39,744 nucleotides of DNA from positions 1-39,744 of the forward strand of contig PIYN01000011.1 in NCBI GenBank assembly GCA_003601775.1, in the 5' to 3' direction. Positions within the stretch are counted from its first letter, which is position 1. Every line of letters starts with the position of its first letter. Below are positions 24,336 to 32,893 of this stretch, in pieces. The DNA is from Candidatus Bathyarchaeota archaeon (GTDB lineage Archaea > Thermoproteota > Bathyarchaeia > TCS64 > PIYN01). The position numbers were made by a program, and so were the translations under genes. A model generated the notes under the pieces. It searched no databases. It was not told the origin of the DNA and saw nothing but the letters and a program-made list of their open reading frames with translations.

Positions 24336-25178
24336 TTGGAGACCACGCTCTCATCTTGGTCGAAGGTCGCTGAGTATACCGGCCTCTCCGAGTATGAGGC
24401 GAAGGTCTACCTCGCCCTCATCGACCTTGGGGTCGCGGGGGCAAGGAAGTTAAGCCTGACATGCGATGTGCCGAGATCCAAGGTCTACAACACCCTGAAG
24501 AAGCTCATAGAACAGGGGCTCGTTATGGAGGTGCCGGGCAGGCCTAAGAGCTTCATGGCCGTGTCACCTGATGTCTCACTCAGGCCTATCTTCCTCCTCG
24601 TCAAGAAGCGGGCTGAGGAGTTCGAGTCCCTCCTGAGAACCCTGACTGAAGCCTATAGGCGTAGGAGGGAACGGGTGGTCCCGAGGAAGGTGGATGTCTG
24701 GACCATTCGGGGGCGGAGGAGGATACTGGAGAGGATGAGGAGGCTTCTCCTGGATGCGAGGAGGTCCGTTGAGATCGTGACGAACGAGAACGGCGGGGTG
24801 CTCTTCTTCAAGGTGGCGAACAAGATCCTCGATAAATTGAAGGAGGAGGGCGTTAAGGTCAACTTCCTATCCCCCTTGGACCCGGAGAAGCAGCTCCTTG
24901 CCAGGGAGCTCAGCTACATCTGTGATGTCGAGAGCGTCGACTTCAGGCTTCCTCTGTTGTACGTAGGCATCGACCACTCTCGATTCATGCTCATGAAGAT
25001 GATCCCAAATAGCCTCGAGGTGGAGTCTGAGAGCGATGTGGCCCTCTTCTCTGAGGACCCCACCCTCCTCTCCATGATCTCCTCCCTCCTACTAGGCTAC
25101 GCCAGCAGTCGCCGAGAGAAACCTGAGGAGAGAGAGGGTAAACTCCTCTCTATCCCTCTCCTTCAGAGATTGGGGTGA
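24336..25178 (+). CDS. TrmB-family transcriptional regulator
   Basis: 281 residues from TTG 24336, chosen because GGAGG (24323-24327) lies eight bases before it; GTG 24327 overlaps that site. N-terminal winged helix: YTGLSEYEAKVYLALIDLGV, CDVPRSKVYNTLKKL, QGLVMEVPGRPKSFMAV. After a helical linker (about 85-115) comes a PLD-like effector domain (RILERMRRLLLDARRSVEIV, VNFLSPLD, FRLPLLYVGIDHSRFML). TrmB proteins often sense sugars; a phosphosugar isomerase is in the window but far away, and the target is unknown. Confidence 0.9.
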   Translation: METTLSSWSKVAEYTGLSEYEAKVYLALIDLGVAGARKLSLTCDVPRSKVYNTLKKLIEQGLVMEVPGRPKSFMAVSPDVSLRPIFLLVKKRAEEFESLLRTLTEAYRRRRERVVPRKVDVWTIRGRRRILERMRRLLLDARRSVEIVTNENGGVLFFKVANKILDKLKEEGVKVNFLSPLDPEKQLLARELSYICDVESVDFRLPLLYVGIDHSRFMLMKMIPNSLEVESESDVALFSEDPTLLSMISSLLLGYASSRREKPEEREGKLLSIPLLQRLG

Positions 25179-25427
25179 GAAGAGGCGTAGGTTCATCACG
25201 TCTCCCCGAACCATCTGCTCAGATCGAACCCCTTTTAGCAGCCCTGCATTAAGAGACCCCCTGGTCTTCATCAGGGACTCCCCCGTCATGTCGAGCCACA
25301 GCACTAAGCCCTTCCATCTCTCAAAGGAGGCATAGAACTCCTCGATCTCCTTGTCCGGGGCGGGCTCGCCCTTATTTATGGATCTGAGCGAATCGCCCCT
25401 GAGCCAGCTGTCCAGAGCGAGGTCTTG
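25179..25427 (-). other. Open minus-strand frame continuing past the mobA stop, unrecognised
   Basis: Reading through the mobA TGA, the same frame stays open for more than 80 codons (to 25092, the last part overlapping the TrmB gene). It is protein-like in composition: DLALDSWLRGDSLRSINKGE, PAPDKEIEEFYASFERWKGL, VLWLDMTGESLMKTRG. No ATG/GTG/TTG near its beginning. It may be the remains of a second gene or domain, or chance. Function unknown. Confidence 0.25.
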
Positions 25428-26054
25428 TCACCCTGAAGGTGACGAGGTGGACAAGAGTTTCTCGGCGTTCCTCAGATCAGCAGGGGTATTTATGTTGAAA
25501 AAGGTGAGGAGCCCAGGGTCGAACCTTTTGAACTCCTCCACCGGGATATACGCCACCCTCCCCAGCCTCTCCACCATGTTCTGCACCCGTAACTCCCCCT
25601 CTCCAATTGCCTCTTCCGCCGCCCTCAGGGCTGCCTCGACTCTGTAGACGCTGTGAAGGGGTTCAATATAGCCGTTAGGCCAGAGGGGAATAGCCGCATC
25701 AAACCCCTCTGCCTTCTCCATAAGGAGCCTCATCACATCCACTTTAACAAAGGGTGAATCACAGGGGAGGACAGCCGAGTAACCTGAACGGAGATGCCTG
25801 AGGCCTGAGTAGATGCCAACTAGGGGCCCCTTCCCGCGGGTGATATCCCTAACGACCTCCACTCGGCTTGGAAGTCTGTCTCGGAAGCCCTCGATATCAT
25901 CTCCTCTATTTATGACCACGTAGATCTCATCGGAGAATTCCAGGGCTACCTCGATGACATAGGATATGAGGCTTCTGTTCCCAAGGTTTAGGAGGGGTTT
26001 CTTCTTCCCGATCCTATCTCCACTACCACCGGCTAAGATGAGAGTCCCGATCAT
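25428..26054 (-). CDS. mobA: Molybdenum cofactor guanylyltransferase MobA
   Basis: 208 residues. LILAGGSGDRIGKKKPLLNL is the nucleotide-binding loop of the MobA/GlmU-like nucleotidyltransferases, and VLPCDSPFVKVDVMRLL contains the metal-binding Asp of MobA. The C-terminal FFNINTPADLRNAEKL is the typical MobA ending. It attaches GMP to molybdopterin, for tungsten or molybdenum enzymes such as formate dehydrogenases; none is in this window. ATG 26054 with GAGGGG upstream. Confidence 0.9.
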   Translation of the reverse strand: MIGTLILAGGSGDRIGKKKPLLNLGNRSLISYVIEVALEFSDEIYVVINRGDDIEGFRDRLPSRVEVVRDITRGKGPLVGIYSGLRHLRSGYSAVLPCDSPFVKVDVMRLLMEKAEGFDAAIPLWPNGYIEPLHSVYRVEAALRAAEEAIGEGELRVQNMVERLGRVAYIPVEEFKRFDPGLLTFFNINTPADLRNAEKLLSTSSPSG

Positions 26055-26565
26055 GTTACCCCTCTAACTGTGGGATGGAATTCTCATAATCCTTTCCATG
26101 AGGGTGCACGATATTTATCTTATTTCAAAGCTTGTTGAATCTCCTTGGTGGTTATTATGCTTGGATGAAGCCGATCTCACATCACCAAGGTCGTTAGTGA
26201 GAAGAGGTCCTGTGGCGCGGGTTATGAAGGTGGGAGGCACCTTTGAGATAAATACAATAAGACAAATGGAATCTGTGCTTACAGCGATTATCAGCTCTTC
26301 CCACCCTGAAGACACTAGTCATGGGCGGTAGGATAACCCGGTATAAAAGTCAGGACGAATTCATCTTCAAGTGCCCAGACCGAACTAATTTAGTCACCTT
26401 CAAGATAACAAAAGTAAAGCGGGAATAACTAGTGCTTTCCTCTATTTTTTCTTGATACATCTAACAAATGGATATAACGTACTCCGTCTTCCTCACATGA
26501 TTTCCTTAGGAAATGTACCTCGAAATGAGATTCTATAAACAATAATTAAAAAAATCAGGTATCCC
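26055..26565. other. 511-base gap between mobA and nuoN, no gene supported
   Basis: The left part (26098-26331) is open on both strands, but neither product shows a family or a ribosome site. The right part is AT-rich. A TATA-like GGTATAAAAG occurs at 26340-26349 on the plus strand, followed by a short startless frame (DEFIFKCPDRTNLVTFKITK) ending at a stop near 26428, possibly a gene remnant. Nothing else recognised. Confidence 0.3.
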
Positions 26566-28107
26566 CTATGGGATGACCTTACTGATGTAGCCCTGCAACC
26601 CCTCGATCAACGCCTTAGATGCGCTGTCAGCAAGCTGGAGAACGGGGCGAGGATAGATCCCGAAGACTATGATCAGGATGGCCATGATGCACATCGGTAT
26701 GAGCATTAAGATGGGTGCCTCCTTTAGCTCCGAGGATTTCTCTGCCGGCTTTGTTATAAGCCTTATTATGATTGGCAAGTAATATGCCATGGAGAAGGCG
26801 CTGTTGAGAACGCCTATGAGGGTGAGCCACCACATGTTGACCCCTGGTGCCAGTGCAGAGCCGAAAAGGATGAACTTACTCACGAAGCCATTCGTGGAGG
26901 GGACTCCGCCAAGTCCCAATAGAGATATGGCAAGGGCCATTGTCGTTACAGGCATATAGTGTCCGAGGCCCTTCATTTCATCAAGATTCCTGGTTCCAAT
27001 CCTATACACCATGGCTCCTGAGGCAAGGAATGCGAGCCCCTTCATCAGGGAGTGGTTGAACACGTGCAGGAAGCATCCTAAGAGCCCGTAGGTAGTCCCA
27101 CTGGCCACTCCCACGAGCATATACCCCACTTGGGCGATGCTCGAATATGCCAGAAGGCGTTTAATGTCTTTCTGAAGTAGTGCCATTATGTTGCCTATAG
27201 TCATTGTAAGGACGGAGAAGACGGCAACTACGTACTTGAATGTCTCTGGACCTCTGGGTAGAAGGACCGCATTTGGTAGGAAAACAACGAAGAGAATCCT
27301 CACGAGACCATATAGGCCTGTCTCTATAACAATGCCTGATAGCATGGCGCTTATGGGGCTCGGAGCTTCTGGATGGGCGTCTGGAAGCCACGTGTGCATC
27401 GGCACAATAGCCGCCTTGATTCCGAACCCTAGGAAGAGTAAGATGAAGGCGAGATATGCCCAGACGCCGGCTGTCCCCCAGTCTATCCCTACGCTCATGT
27501 ACGCAAAGTTCACGTTCCCAGCCATTCCGTACAACAGGGACATCCCGAGGAAGATCAGGACGCCACCCAAGGCGCTCATGGTGAGGTACTTGAACCCAGC
27601 CTCTATGGGACCCCAAAGCTCCCTCCTGAAGGCAACTAGGACATAGGAGCTTATGCACATGAGTTCCCAGAAGATGAAGAAAGTGAAGAAGTCTCCGGCC
27701 AAGGCTACGCCGACCATGCCAGCCATCATGAGCAGGAGCAAAGAGTAGTACTCGGCAAGCCTAGTGTCGTGCTCCATGTACCTGAAGGAGTAGACAACCG
27801 CGAATAGTCCAAGGAAGACGACTGAGAAGGTCATGAAGACGCTCAGCAGGTCTATCTCAAAACAGGCGCCTAGTGGAGGCTCTGCACCTATTGATAGTAC
27901 CATAACTCCCAGAGGTTGTGAGGTGACATCCTTGTATAGGATTAGGCAGCCAATGAGAGCCAAGGCTATGAAGATCACCGAGAGGGCCTCTTTAGTCCTG
28001 CCCTGTCCTAGGCGCTCCTCAAGAACCCCTGCAAATAGGACTACCATAGCACCTGCGAGTAGGGAGATAAGCGGGTATGGGAGAAACTCAGACAACACCA
28101 TCACCAC
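26566..28107 (-). CDS. nuoN: Complex I/Fpo-like antiporter subunit N
   Basis: 513 residues, about 14 membrane helices, proton-conducting antiporter-like family. Hallmarks: FFTFFIFWELMCISSYVLVA with the TM5 glutamate, GFGIKAAIVPMHTWLPDAHP (TM7 lysine), EAPSPISAMLSG, and LLQKDIKRLLAYSSIAQVGY. The TM8 site that carries Lys in E. coli NuoN (LK.G.YG) is VIETGLYGLVR here. Last gene of the minus-strand J1-J2-K-N unit. GTG start at 28107 overlaps nuoK; ATG 28101 (TGATG) is an alternative. Confidence 0.93.
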   Translation of the reverse strand: MVMVLSEFLPYPLISLLAGAMVVLFAGVLEERLGQGRTKEALSVIFIALALIGCLILYKDVTSQPLGVMVLSIGAEPPLGACFEIDLLSVFMTFSVVFLGLFAVVYSFRYMEHDTRLAEYYSLLLLMMAGMVGVALAGDFFTFFIFWELMCISSYVLVAFRRELWGPIEAGFKYLTMSALGGVLIFLGMSLLYGMAGNVNFAYMSVGIDWGTAGVWAYLAFILLFLGFGIKAAIVPMHTWLPDAHPEAPSPISAMLSGIVIETGLYGLVRILFVVFLPNAVLLPRGPETFKYVVAVFSVLTMTIGNIMALLQKDIKRLLAYSSIAQVGYMLVGVASGTTYGLLGCFLHVFNHSLMKGLAFLASGAMVYRIGTRNLDEMKGLGHYMPVTTMALAISLLGLGGVPSTNGFVSKFILFGSALAPGVNMWWLTLIGVLNSAFSMAYYLPIIIRLITKPAEKSSELKEAPILMLIPMCIMAILIIVFGIYPRPVLQLADSASKALIEGLQGYISKVIP

Positions 28108-28412
28108 TTCAGCCTCCTGAGCTCCCTAACGTCCAGTGTCTTGTAATGCTTATAGGCGTTCAAGACCATGGAGAGCCCAATCGCTACGACACATCCACCA
28201 AGGACTATGGACATAACAACTATGGATTGACCAAGCAGATCAACTTGACCAGTGAATCTAGCGGAGAAGGCTATGAAGCTCAGGTTGGCGGCGTTTAGGA
28301 TAATCTCTAGACCAAGCAGGATGCGGATCATGTTCCTCTTGAAGGCCATGCTGTACAGCCCTATAAGGGAGAGGAAGAGGACCGCAGTTAGGTAGACATG
28401 GATAGCGAGCAT
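28101..28412 (-). CDS. nuoK: Complex I/Fpo-like subunit K
   Basis: 103 residues, three membrane helices, usual length when started at ATG 28412, which overlaps the J2 stop (TAATG) and follows GGAGGAG. Helix 2 has the conserved glutamate (ILLGLEIILNAANL, as NuoK Glu36). Helix 3 reads VLGGCVVAIGLSMVL, so the second conserved glutamate of bacterial NuoK (AAAEAxIGLAL) is missing. MrpC/Mbh-type homologues also lack it. Part of the channel region beside subunits A, J and H. Confidence 0.93.
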   Translation of the reverse strand: MLAIHVYLTAVLFLSLIGLYSMAFKRNMIRILLGLEIILNAANLSFIAFSARFTGQVDLLGQSIVVMSIVLGGCVVAIGLSMVLNAYKHYKTLDVRELRRLKW

Positions 28413-28687
28413 TAACTTCTCCTCCTGATAACCCGTAACATGGCTGCGCAACCACTGGCCGCCGCGAACAGGACGAAAGGCTGCATGAGCAGATCTAGGC
28501 TCCTATAATCCCAGAGGAATCCGCTCATTGAGTGGATAATCTCACCCTCCCCAGTTGTGGTTACAAGTTGCTCTTCACTCATTACGGGCTCTGGGAAAAT
28601 TGCGCCATATAGCGCCGTAGTGTAGGCGATGATTATTATCATAAAGACCGTGAGTGCCGCACCCATAGCCGTATAATACTTACTCAT
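28412..28687 (-). CDS. nuoJ: Complex I/Fpo-like subunit J, C-terminal half (J2)
   Basis: 91 residues with two membrane helices (about 6-30 and 66-86) and a connecting polar loop. It matches the second part of NuoJ by size, topology and place; split J genes also occur in methanogen Fpo (fpoJ N and C). Three bases after J1 and overlapping nuoK. On its own the sequence is poorly conserved, so the name rests mainly on position. Confidence 0.75.
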   Translation of the reverse strand: MSKYYTAMGAALTVFMIIIIAYTTALYGAIFPEPVMSEEQLVTTTGEGEIIHSMSGFLWDYRSLDLLMQPFVLFAAASGCAAMLRVIRRRS

Positions 28688-28690
28688 TTC

Positions 28691-28939
28691 TCATTCCCTC
28701 CTGGTCAACATTATGACGGAAACAAACAGAACGACAAGGGCTCCGGCGTATATTGCCAACTGAAAGACGGCTACGTAGGGAGCGTGTAAGAGCCAGTAGA
28801 GGATTCCAAGAGCCACGCACATGCCCAAAAAGCTCATGGCCGCATAGAGGAGTTCTTCAGCCTCGACTGTCAGCACGCCCATAACAATGGCCAAGGCTAG
28901 GAGGACGAGATGAGCCAGGTCTTCCAAGAGCAATCCCAT
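28691..28939 (-). CDS. nuoJ: Complex I/Fpo-like subunit J, N-terminal half (J1)
   Basis: 82 residues, three membrane helices. PYVAVFQLAIYAGALVVLFV is the NuoJ signature (a..Q..vYvGAi.VLFlFvvML), the helix that moves between the channel and the redox arm in complex I. ATG 28939 follows GGGAGG. First gene of the minus-strand unit, diverging from nuoA. Confidence 0.9.
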   Translation of the reverse strand: MGLLLEDLAHLVLLALAIVMGVLTVEAEELLYAAMSFLGMCVALGILYWLLHAPYVAVFQLAIYAGALVVLFVSVIMLTRRE

Positions 28940-29084
28940 GCCTCCCTTTTAATTTTTATCCTTCAACTTCTCTCTACTTAATATTTATTCTTTTGCCCCA
29001 CCAAATCCGCTACACATAGGTTGGGGAAAAATATTTAACAACAATAATCTCTTCCTATAAGAGAACTGGGCTGAGGGAGTAGAG
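28940..29084. promoter_or_regulatory. Divergent promoter between nuoJ1 and nuoA
   Basis: 145 AT-rich bases. On the minus strand AAATATTAAG (about 28977-28986) is TATA-like, about 40 bases from the nuoJ1 ATG. On the plus strand AAAATATTTAAC (about 29027-29038) is TATA-like, about 50 bases from the nuoA ATG. One region can therefore drive both halves of the complex. Confidence 0.5.
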
Positions 29085-29417
29085 ATGTGGGAGAGGGTGT
29101 TGACTTCCATTCCGTTTATATTCACTTTATCACTTTTAATCGGACTAATATTTTACTGGATAGGTGCTAGAATTGCCCCGAAGGGCACGAAGACTCCTGG
29201 AAAGCTTGCCCCCTACGCCTGTGGGGAAGACTTCCCACCCGTTAGGTTGCAGGTAAACATGGAAAGGTTCTTCCTCTACACGATTTTCTTCATGGTATTC
29301 GACATTCTGGCCGTCGTATTAGCGACATCTCTGGCTAGACCTGGGATACTGCCCGCCCTCTACGCCCTTATAGTCTTCGCCTCCGTCATGCTTGTCCTCC
29401 CCCTCGCGAGGTGGTGA
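29085..29417 (+). CDS. nuoA: Complex I/Fpo-like subunit A
   Basis: 110 residues, three membrane helices. Family marks: LAPYACGEDFPPVRLQVNME (PYECG loop) and FFMVFDILAVVLATSLARPG (FDxE helix). In bacterial NuoA the helix reads FDvE; here the Asp is kept but the second acid is Leu. NuoA is part of complex I and Fpo but, to my knowledge, absent from Ech-, Mbh- and Hyc-type hydrogenases, so its presence beside a hydrogenase-type D subunit is notable. ATG with GAGGGAG upstream; its end overlaps nuoB by 7 bases. Confidence 0.92.
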   Translation: MWERVLTSIPFIFTLSLLIGLIFYWIGARIAPKGTKTPGKLAPYACGEDFPPVRLQVNMERFFLYTIFFMVFDILAVVLATSLARPGILPALYALIVFASVMLVLPLARW

Positions 29418-29836
29418 ATTTGGGAATAGTTAACTGGGCTAGGACAAGGTCTCCTTGGGTGATACACTTCTCAACCGGAGGATGTAACGGGTGTGACATA
29501 GAGCTTGTTGCCGCATTAACCCCGAGGTTCGATATAGAGCGGTTCGGCGCGCTCCTTAAGGGAAGTCCTAGGCACGCGGATGTTCTATTGGTGACGGGTG
29601 CTGTCACTAGACAGGTTAGGGATAGGCTCATTAGAATCTATGAGCAGATGCCAGAGCCCAAGTTCGTCGTTGCTATAGGCTCATGTGCGATAAGCGGAGG
29701 CGTATTCCAAGGGTGCTACAACGTCACAGGGGTTGATAATGCCCTCCCAGTAGACGCCTATATCCCAGGATGTCCGCCCAAGCCTGAAGCAATAATAGAT
29801 GGTATTGTAAAGTTGCTGAAGAAACTGGGTTACTAA
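29411..29836 (+). CDS. nuoB: Hydrogenase/complex I small subunit B
   Basis: 141 residues. Holds the proximal [4Fe-4S] cluster next to the active site. Cysteines at 25 and 28 (TGGCNGCDIEL), 92 (AIGSCAIS) and 121 (YIPGCPPKPEAI). The CNGC form is that of group 4 [NiFe] hydrogenases (Ech/Mbh), whereas complex I NuoB has two adjacent cysteines (CC). GTG start at 29411 or 29414, overlapping nuoA. Confidence 0.95.
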   Translation: MVNLGIVNWARTRSPWVIHFSTGGCNGCDIELVAALTPRFDIERFGALLKGSPRHADVLLVTGAVTRQVRDRLIRIYEQMPEPKFVVAIGSCAISGGVFQGCYNVTGVDNALPVDAYIPGCPPKPEAIIDGIVKLLKKLGY

Positions 29837-29852
29837 AAGGTGAAGTGGAGAT

Positions 29853-30347
29853 ATGGAACGCGAAGACCATGTTAAAATCGTCGAGGCCCTCAAGTTAGAC
29901 ATTGGGGACGAAAATGTGATTAACTGGAAGATTCCAAGGGCTAGAAGGATCTTCGTTACGGTTAAGGCGGATAAACTAATAGATGCGGTTAAGCATCTGG
30001 CCGAGAACGGCTTCGGGCATGTTACGACGATAAGCGGGGTCGATGTTGGAGACGGAATTGAGGTGGTATATCACCTCACGAGGCGAGGCAGGGAGAGTAT
30101 TACGCTTTCCCTTAAGGTGAAGACAGATATGAAGAACTCCTCCCTCCCGACTATATCGGGTATAATTCCAGGGGCCTCAATATACGAGAGGGAGGTCCAC
30201 GACCTCTTAGGGGTTAACTTCAAAGAACATCCCAACCTCGCGCCTCTTGTCATCCCCGACAATTGGCCTGAGGATATTCGTCCGCTTCTAAAGAAGTGGA
30301 AAGTTGAAGAGATTAGGAAGAGGTTGGCTGAGAATGAAGGAGACTGA
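29853..30347 (+). CDS. nuoC: Complex I 30-kDa-type subunit C
   Basis: 164 residues. ISGVDVGDGIEVVYHL, IIPGASIYEREVHDLLGVNF and PLVIPDNWPEDIRPL are the NuoC/HycE-N signature (E+E..D..G..F.gHP...L...W). Soluble, binds subunits B and D in the peripheral arm. Separate gene, not fused to D. ATG/TTG choice: begins MEREDHVKIVEA with GGTGAAGTGGAG upstream. Overlaps nuoD by 14 bases. Confidence 0.93.
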   Translation: MEREDHVKIVEALKLDIGDENVINWKIPRARRIFVTVKADKLIDAVKHLAENGFGHVTTISGVDVGDGIEVVYHLTRRGRESITLSLKVKTDMKNSSLPTISGIIPGASIYEREVHDLLGVNFKEHPNLAPLVIPDNWPEDIRPLLKKWKVEEIRKRLAENEGD

Positions 30348-31521
30348 GTTCATAATACCCGTAGGACCACAGCATCCAGCCCTCAAGGAGCCTGAGAAAT
30401 TCTTGATTAAGGTTGACGGGGAGTATGTTGTAGACGCGGATGTTAGGATGGGCTATAATCACAGAGGCATAGAGAAAGCCATGGAAAGCCGAACATATCT
30501 TCAGGGTCTCTACCTAGTCGAGCGTATATGTGGTATATGCTCGTGTGCTCACACGACCTGCTATACCCAGTGTATAGAGGAAGCCATGGGCTTGGAGATC
30601 CCTGAGCGAGCCAAGTACATAAGGGTCATCACGGCCGAACTTGAGAGGATTCACAGCCATCTCCTCTGGCTCGGCATAGCGGCTCACGAAGTGGGTTTCG
30701 ACACACTCTTCTTCTATATATGGCGGGACAGAGAAGTTGTAATGGATCTGCTTGAGTTGATCTCGGGTAACAGGGTGCACTATGCTATGCCAACCATCGG
30801 CGGGGTTAGAAGGGACATACCCCCTGAGAAGGTGAATGAGATCAAGAAAGGGTGCAATGTGCTTGAGAAGAGAACCAAATACTATAAGGAGCTAATTTTA
30901 AACGAAAAGACCATTCATAATAGGGGAGATGGGGTTGGAGTCCTAACGCCGAAGGAGGCCGTAGCCCTGTGTACTGTTGGACCAGTAGCGAGGGCGAGTG
31001 GCATAAATACCGATGTAAGAGCGGACGACCCCTACCTCGTCTACGATGAGATACCCTTTAACGTTATAACCTACGATGGATGTGATGTTACAAGCAGGAT
31101 TCTAGTCCGTGTTGACGAGGTTCTGGAGAGCATAAATATAGTTCGATACTGCTTAGATCATATGCCTGACGGCCCAATAAGGAAGGTGGTCTCCCCGTTA
31201 ATGAGAGTCCCTGAGGCCGAAGTCGTGAGCCTAGTCGAGGCTCCGAGAGGTGAACTTATACACTACACTAGGTCTAATGGGGGGATGAAGCCCTACAGGC
31301 ACAAGGTACGGGCCCCGACTCTTGGAAACATACTGGCCGTCTGTGAGATGCTTAAGGGGGGGTACATAGCAGATGTCCCCATAGTCATAGCGGGGATAGA
31401 CCCCTGCCTCTGCTGTGCTGATCGAATAGCTTTTGTTGATGTAAATACAGACAAGCGGTGGGTATGGACTGATGAGCAACTTAGGAGGTATGGAGTGAAA
31501 TGGTATCAACAGAACTCATAA
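30334..31521 (+). CDS. nuoD: Group 4 [NiFe]-hydrogenase-type large subunit D
   Basis: 395 residues from ATG 30334 (an upstream TTG adds ten poor residues). Both NiFe-binding motifs are intact: RICGIC (Cys66, Cys69; with His73 completing RxCGxCxxxH) and DPCLCCADR (Cys358, Cys361). Complex I NuoD has lost these cysteines. Other family marks: GPQHPAL at the start, MGYNHRGIEKAM, and ERIHSHLLWLG. A 31-residue tail follows Arg364 of DPCxxCxxR, like the tail cut off by HycI-type proteases after nickel insertion. Should therefore catalyse reversible H2 formation, with electrons from ferredoxin through I and B. The 3' end overlaps nuoH by 22 bases. Confidence 0.95.
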   Translation: MKETEFIIPVGPQHPALKEPEKFLIKVDGEYVVDADVRMGYNHRGIEKAMESRTYLQGLYLVERICGICSCAHTTCYTQCIEEAMGLEIPERAKYIRVITAELERIHSHLLWLGIAAHEVGFDTLFFYIWRDREVVMDLLELISGNRVHYAMPTIGGVRRDIPPEKVNEIKKGCNVLEKRTKYYKELILNEKTIHNRGDGVGVLTPKEAVALCTVGPVARASGINTDVRADDPYLVYDEIPFNVITYDGCDVTSRILVRVDEVLESINIVRYCLDHMPDGPIRKVVSPLMRVPEAEVVSLVEAPRGELIHYTRSNGGMKPYRHKVRAPTLGNILAVCEMLKGGYIADVPIVIAGIDPCLCCADRIAFVDVNTDKRWVWTDEQLRRYGVKWYQQNS

Positions 31522-32516
31522 TAAAAATAGGTCAGATCCTGGTCTTCCCGGGATTCCTATTCCTAATCTTTTATGCTTTATTCGCCGAATGGGTGGATAG
31601 AAAATTCTTCGCGCGACTTCAGAATAGAATAGGACCACTGCATACAGGTTGGAAGGGGATCCTACAGCCCTTGGCGGACTTGATAAAGCTGCTGGCAAAA
31701 GAGGATATAACACCAGAGGCTGCTGACAGCGTGGTGTTCGCTACTGTGCCGATTATCTTATTTGCGATCCCTCTAACAGTCATGTTTATGGTTCCTATAA
31801 TAGGACCGAAGGCGTACATAAGTTTCGAGGGTGACTTAATTGTTATTTTATTCCTTTTCACCCTAACTGTCCTATCGGTCTTCATGGCTGGCTGGGGTTC
31901 CCTCAACAGATTCGGTACCGTCGGCGGGTTAAGAACGTCTCTCCAGATGTTATCTTATGAGATCCCCATGGGGGTTGCAGCTGTTGGACCTGCAATACTC
32001 GCTAAGAGTCTATCCCTAAGCGGGATAGTTGCGTGGCAGGGCAGGAGTATGAGTCTCTTTCTAGAGAACCCGACTGAGTTCTCATTGGCGCTTGGGATCG
32101 CGAAGGCCTCCGTATTGGCTTTGGGCTTTGGAATATTCACCATCTGTATGCTTGCAGAACTAGAAAAGGTGCCCTTTGATATACCCGAGGCCGAGACTGA
32201 GATAGTTGGGGGATGGCAGGTAGAGTATAGCGGTAAGAAACTTGCCCTATTAAGGCTTGGGGGGGACATCAAACTCGTCGCGGCTTCCGCCCTGATGACC
32301 TCGCTATTCCTAGGCGGACCTCTAGGGCCTTGGCCAATCCCACCTGCCCTTTGGTTCCTATTGAAAACGATATTATGTGTCATGATAATATCCAACCTCA
32401 GAGCCCTGTTCGCGAGATATAGGATAGACCAGATGATCAACTGGATGTGGAAGAATTTGGTTCCCCTCTCCCTCCTATACATACTTGCTATTGAATTGAT
32501 GGCGGTGTTGATGTAG
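31500..32516 (+). CDS. nuoH: Complex I/Fpo-like membrane subunit H
   Basis: 338 residues, about eight membrane helices. WVDRKFFARLQNRIGP, LQPLADLIKLLAKEDI, and AELEKVPFDIPEAETEIVGG followed by EYSG are the NuoH signatures; the acidic loop joins the redox arm to the membrane channel. ATG 31500 lies inside the end of nuoD, giving coupled translation. The quinone-site role of true NuoH may be lost here, since no quinone or phenazine partner is evident. Confidence 0.95.
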   Translation: MVSTELIIKIGQILVFPGFLFLIFYALFAEWVDRKFFARLQNRIGPLHTGWKGILQPLADLIKLLAKEDITPEAADSVVFATVPIILFAIPLTVMFMVPIIGPKAYISFEGDLIVILFLFTLTVLSVFMAGWGSLNRFGTVGGLRTSLQMLSYEIPMGVAAVGPAILAKSLSLSGIVAWQGRSMSLFLENPTEFSLALGIAKASVLALGFGIFTICMLAELEKVPFDIPEAETEIVGGWQVEYSGKKLALLRLGGDIKLVAASALMTSLFLGGPLGPWPIPPALWFLLKTILCVMIISNLRALFARYRIDQMINWMWKNLVPLSLLYILAIELMAVLM

Positions 32517-32517
32517 A

Positions 32518-32862
32518 ATGGCTATGGAACCTGAACTCTTGAAAAACTTGACGAAGAAACCTGCTACACTCGTTTATCCCTTCGAGAAGTTCCCCCCGGT
32601 TGAGGGGCTCAGAGCAAAACATATGTGGTACGCTGACAGGTGCATAGGGTGCGGTCTCTGCGCCCGGGTTTGCCCGGCATTCGCTATAGAACTCGACGGC
32701 AGGGGCAAGGACGTTAAGGGTATCACATTTTACTTGGGCAGATGCGTGTTCTGTGCCCAGTGTGAGGAGGTCTGCCCAAAAAAAGCCATCAAGCTTACCC
32801 AAGAGTACGAGTTAGCCTGCTACACCCAGGAAGACACTATATTAAAATTTACTAAGGAGTGA
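32518..32862 (+). CDS. nuoI: 2x[4Fe-4S] subunit I
   Basis: 114 residues. Two ferredoxin motifs: Cys42-45-48-52 (CIGCGLCARVCP) and Cys76-79-82-86 (CVFCAQCEEVCP). It carries electrons between soluble ferredoxin and the cluster of subunit B. Shorter than bacterial NuoI and of archaeal/hydrogenase size. It starts one base after nuoH. It ends the A-B-C-D-H-I unit; the next intact gene on this strand is 1.1 kb away. Confidence 0.95.
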   Translation: MAMEPELLKNLTKKPATLVYPFEKFPPVEGLRAKHMWYADRCIGCGLCARVCPAFAIELDGRGKDVKGITFYLGRCVFCAQCEEVCPKKAIKLTQEYELACYTQEDTILKFTKE

Positions 32863-32893
32863 AGGATTTAGGCTTTAGAGGCTGAATTTAGAA

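Noticed and set aside
25200-25225. GGGGTTCGATC-like sequence on the minus strand resembling a tRNA T-arm
   Set aside because: No matching acceptor, D- or anticodon arms around it; no tRNA was found anywhere in the window.
26098-26331. 77-codon plus-strand frame and overlapping 66-codon minus-strand frame between mobA and nuoN
   Set aside because: Neither shows a domain, codon bias like neighbours or a ribosome site; left as non-coding.
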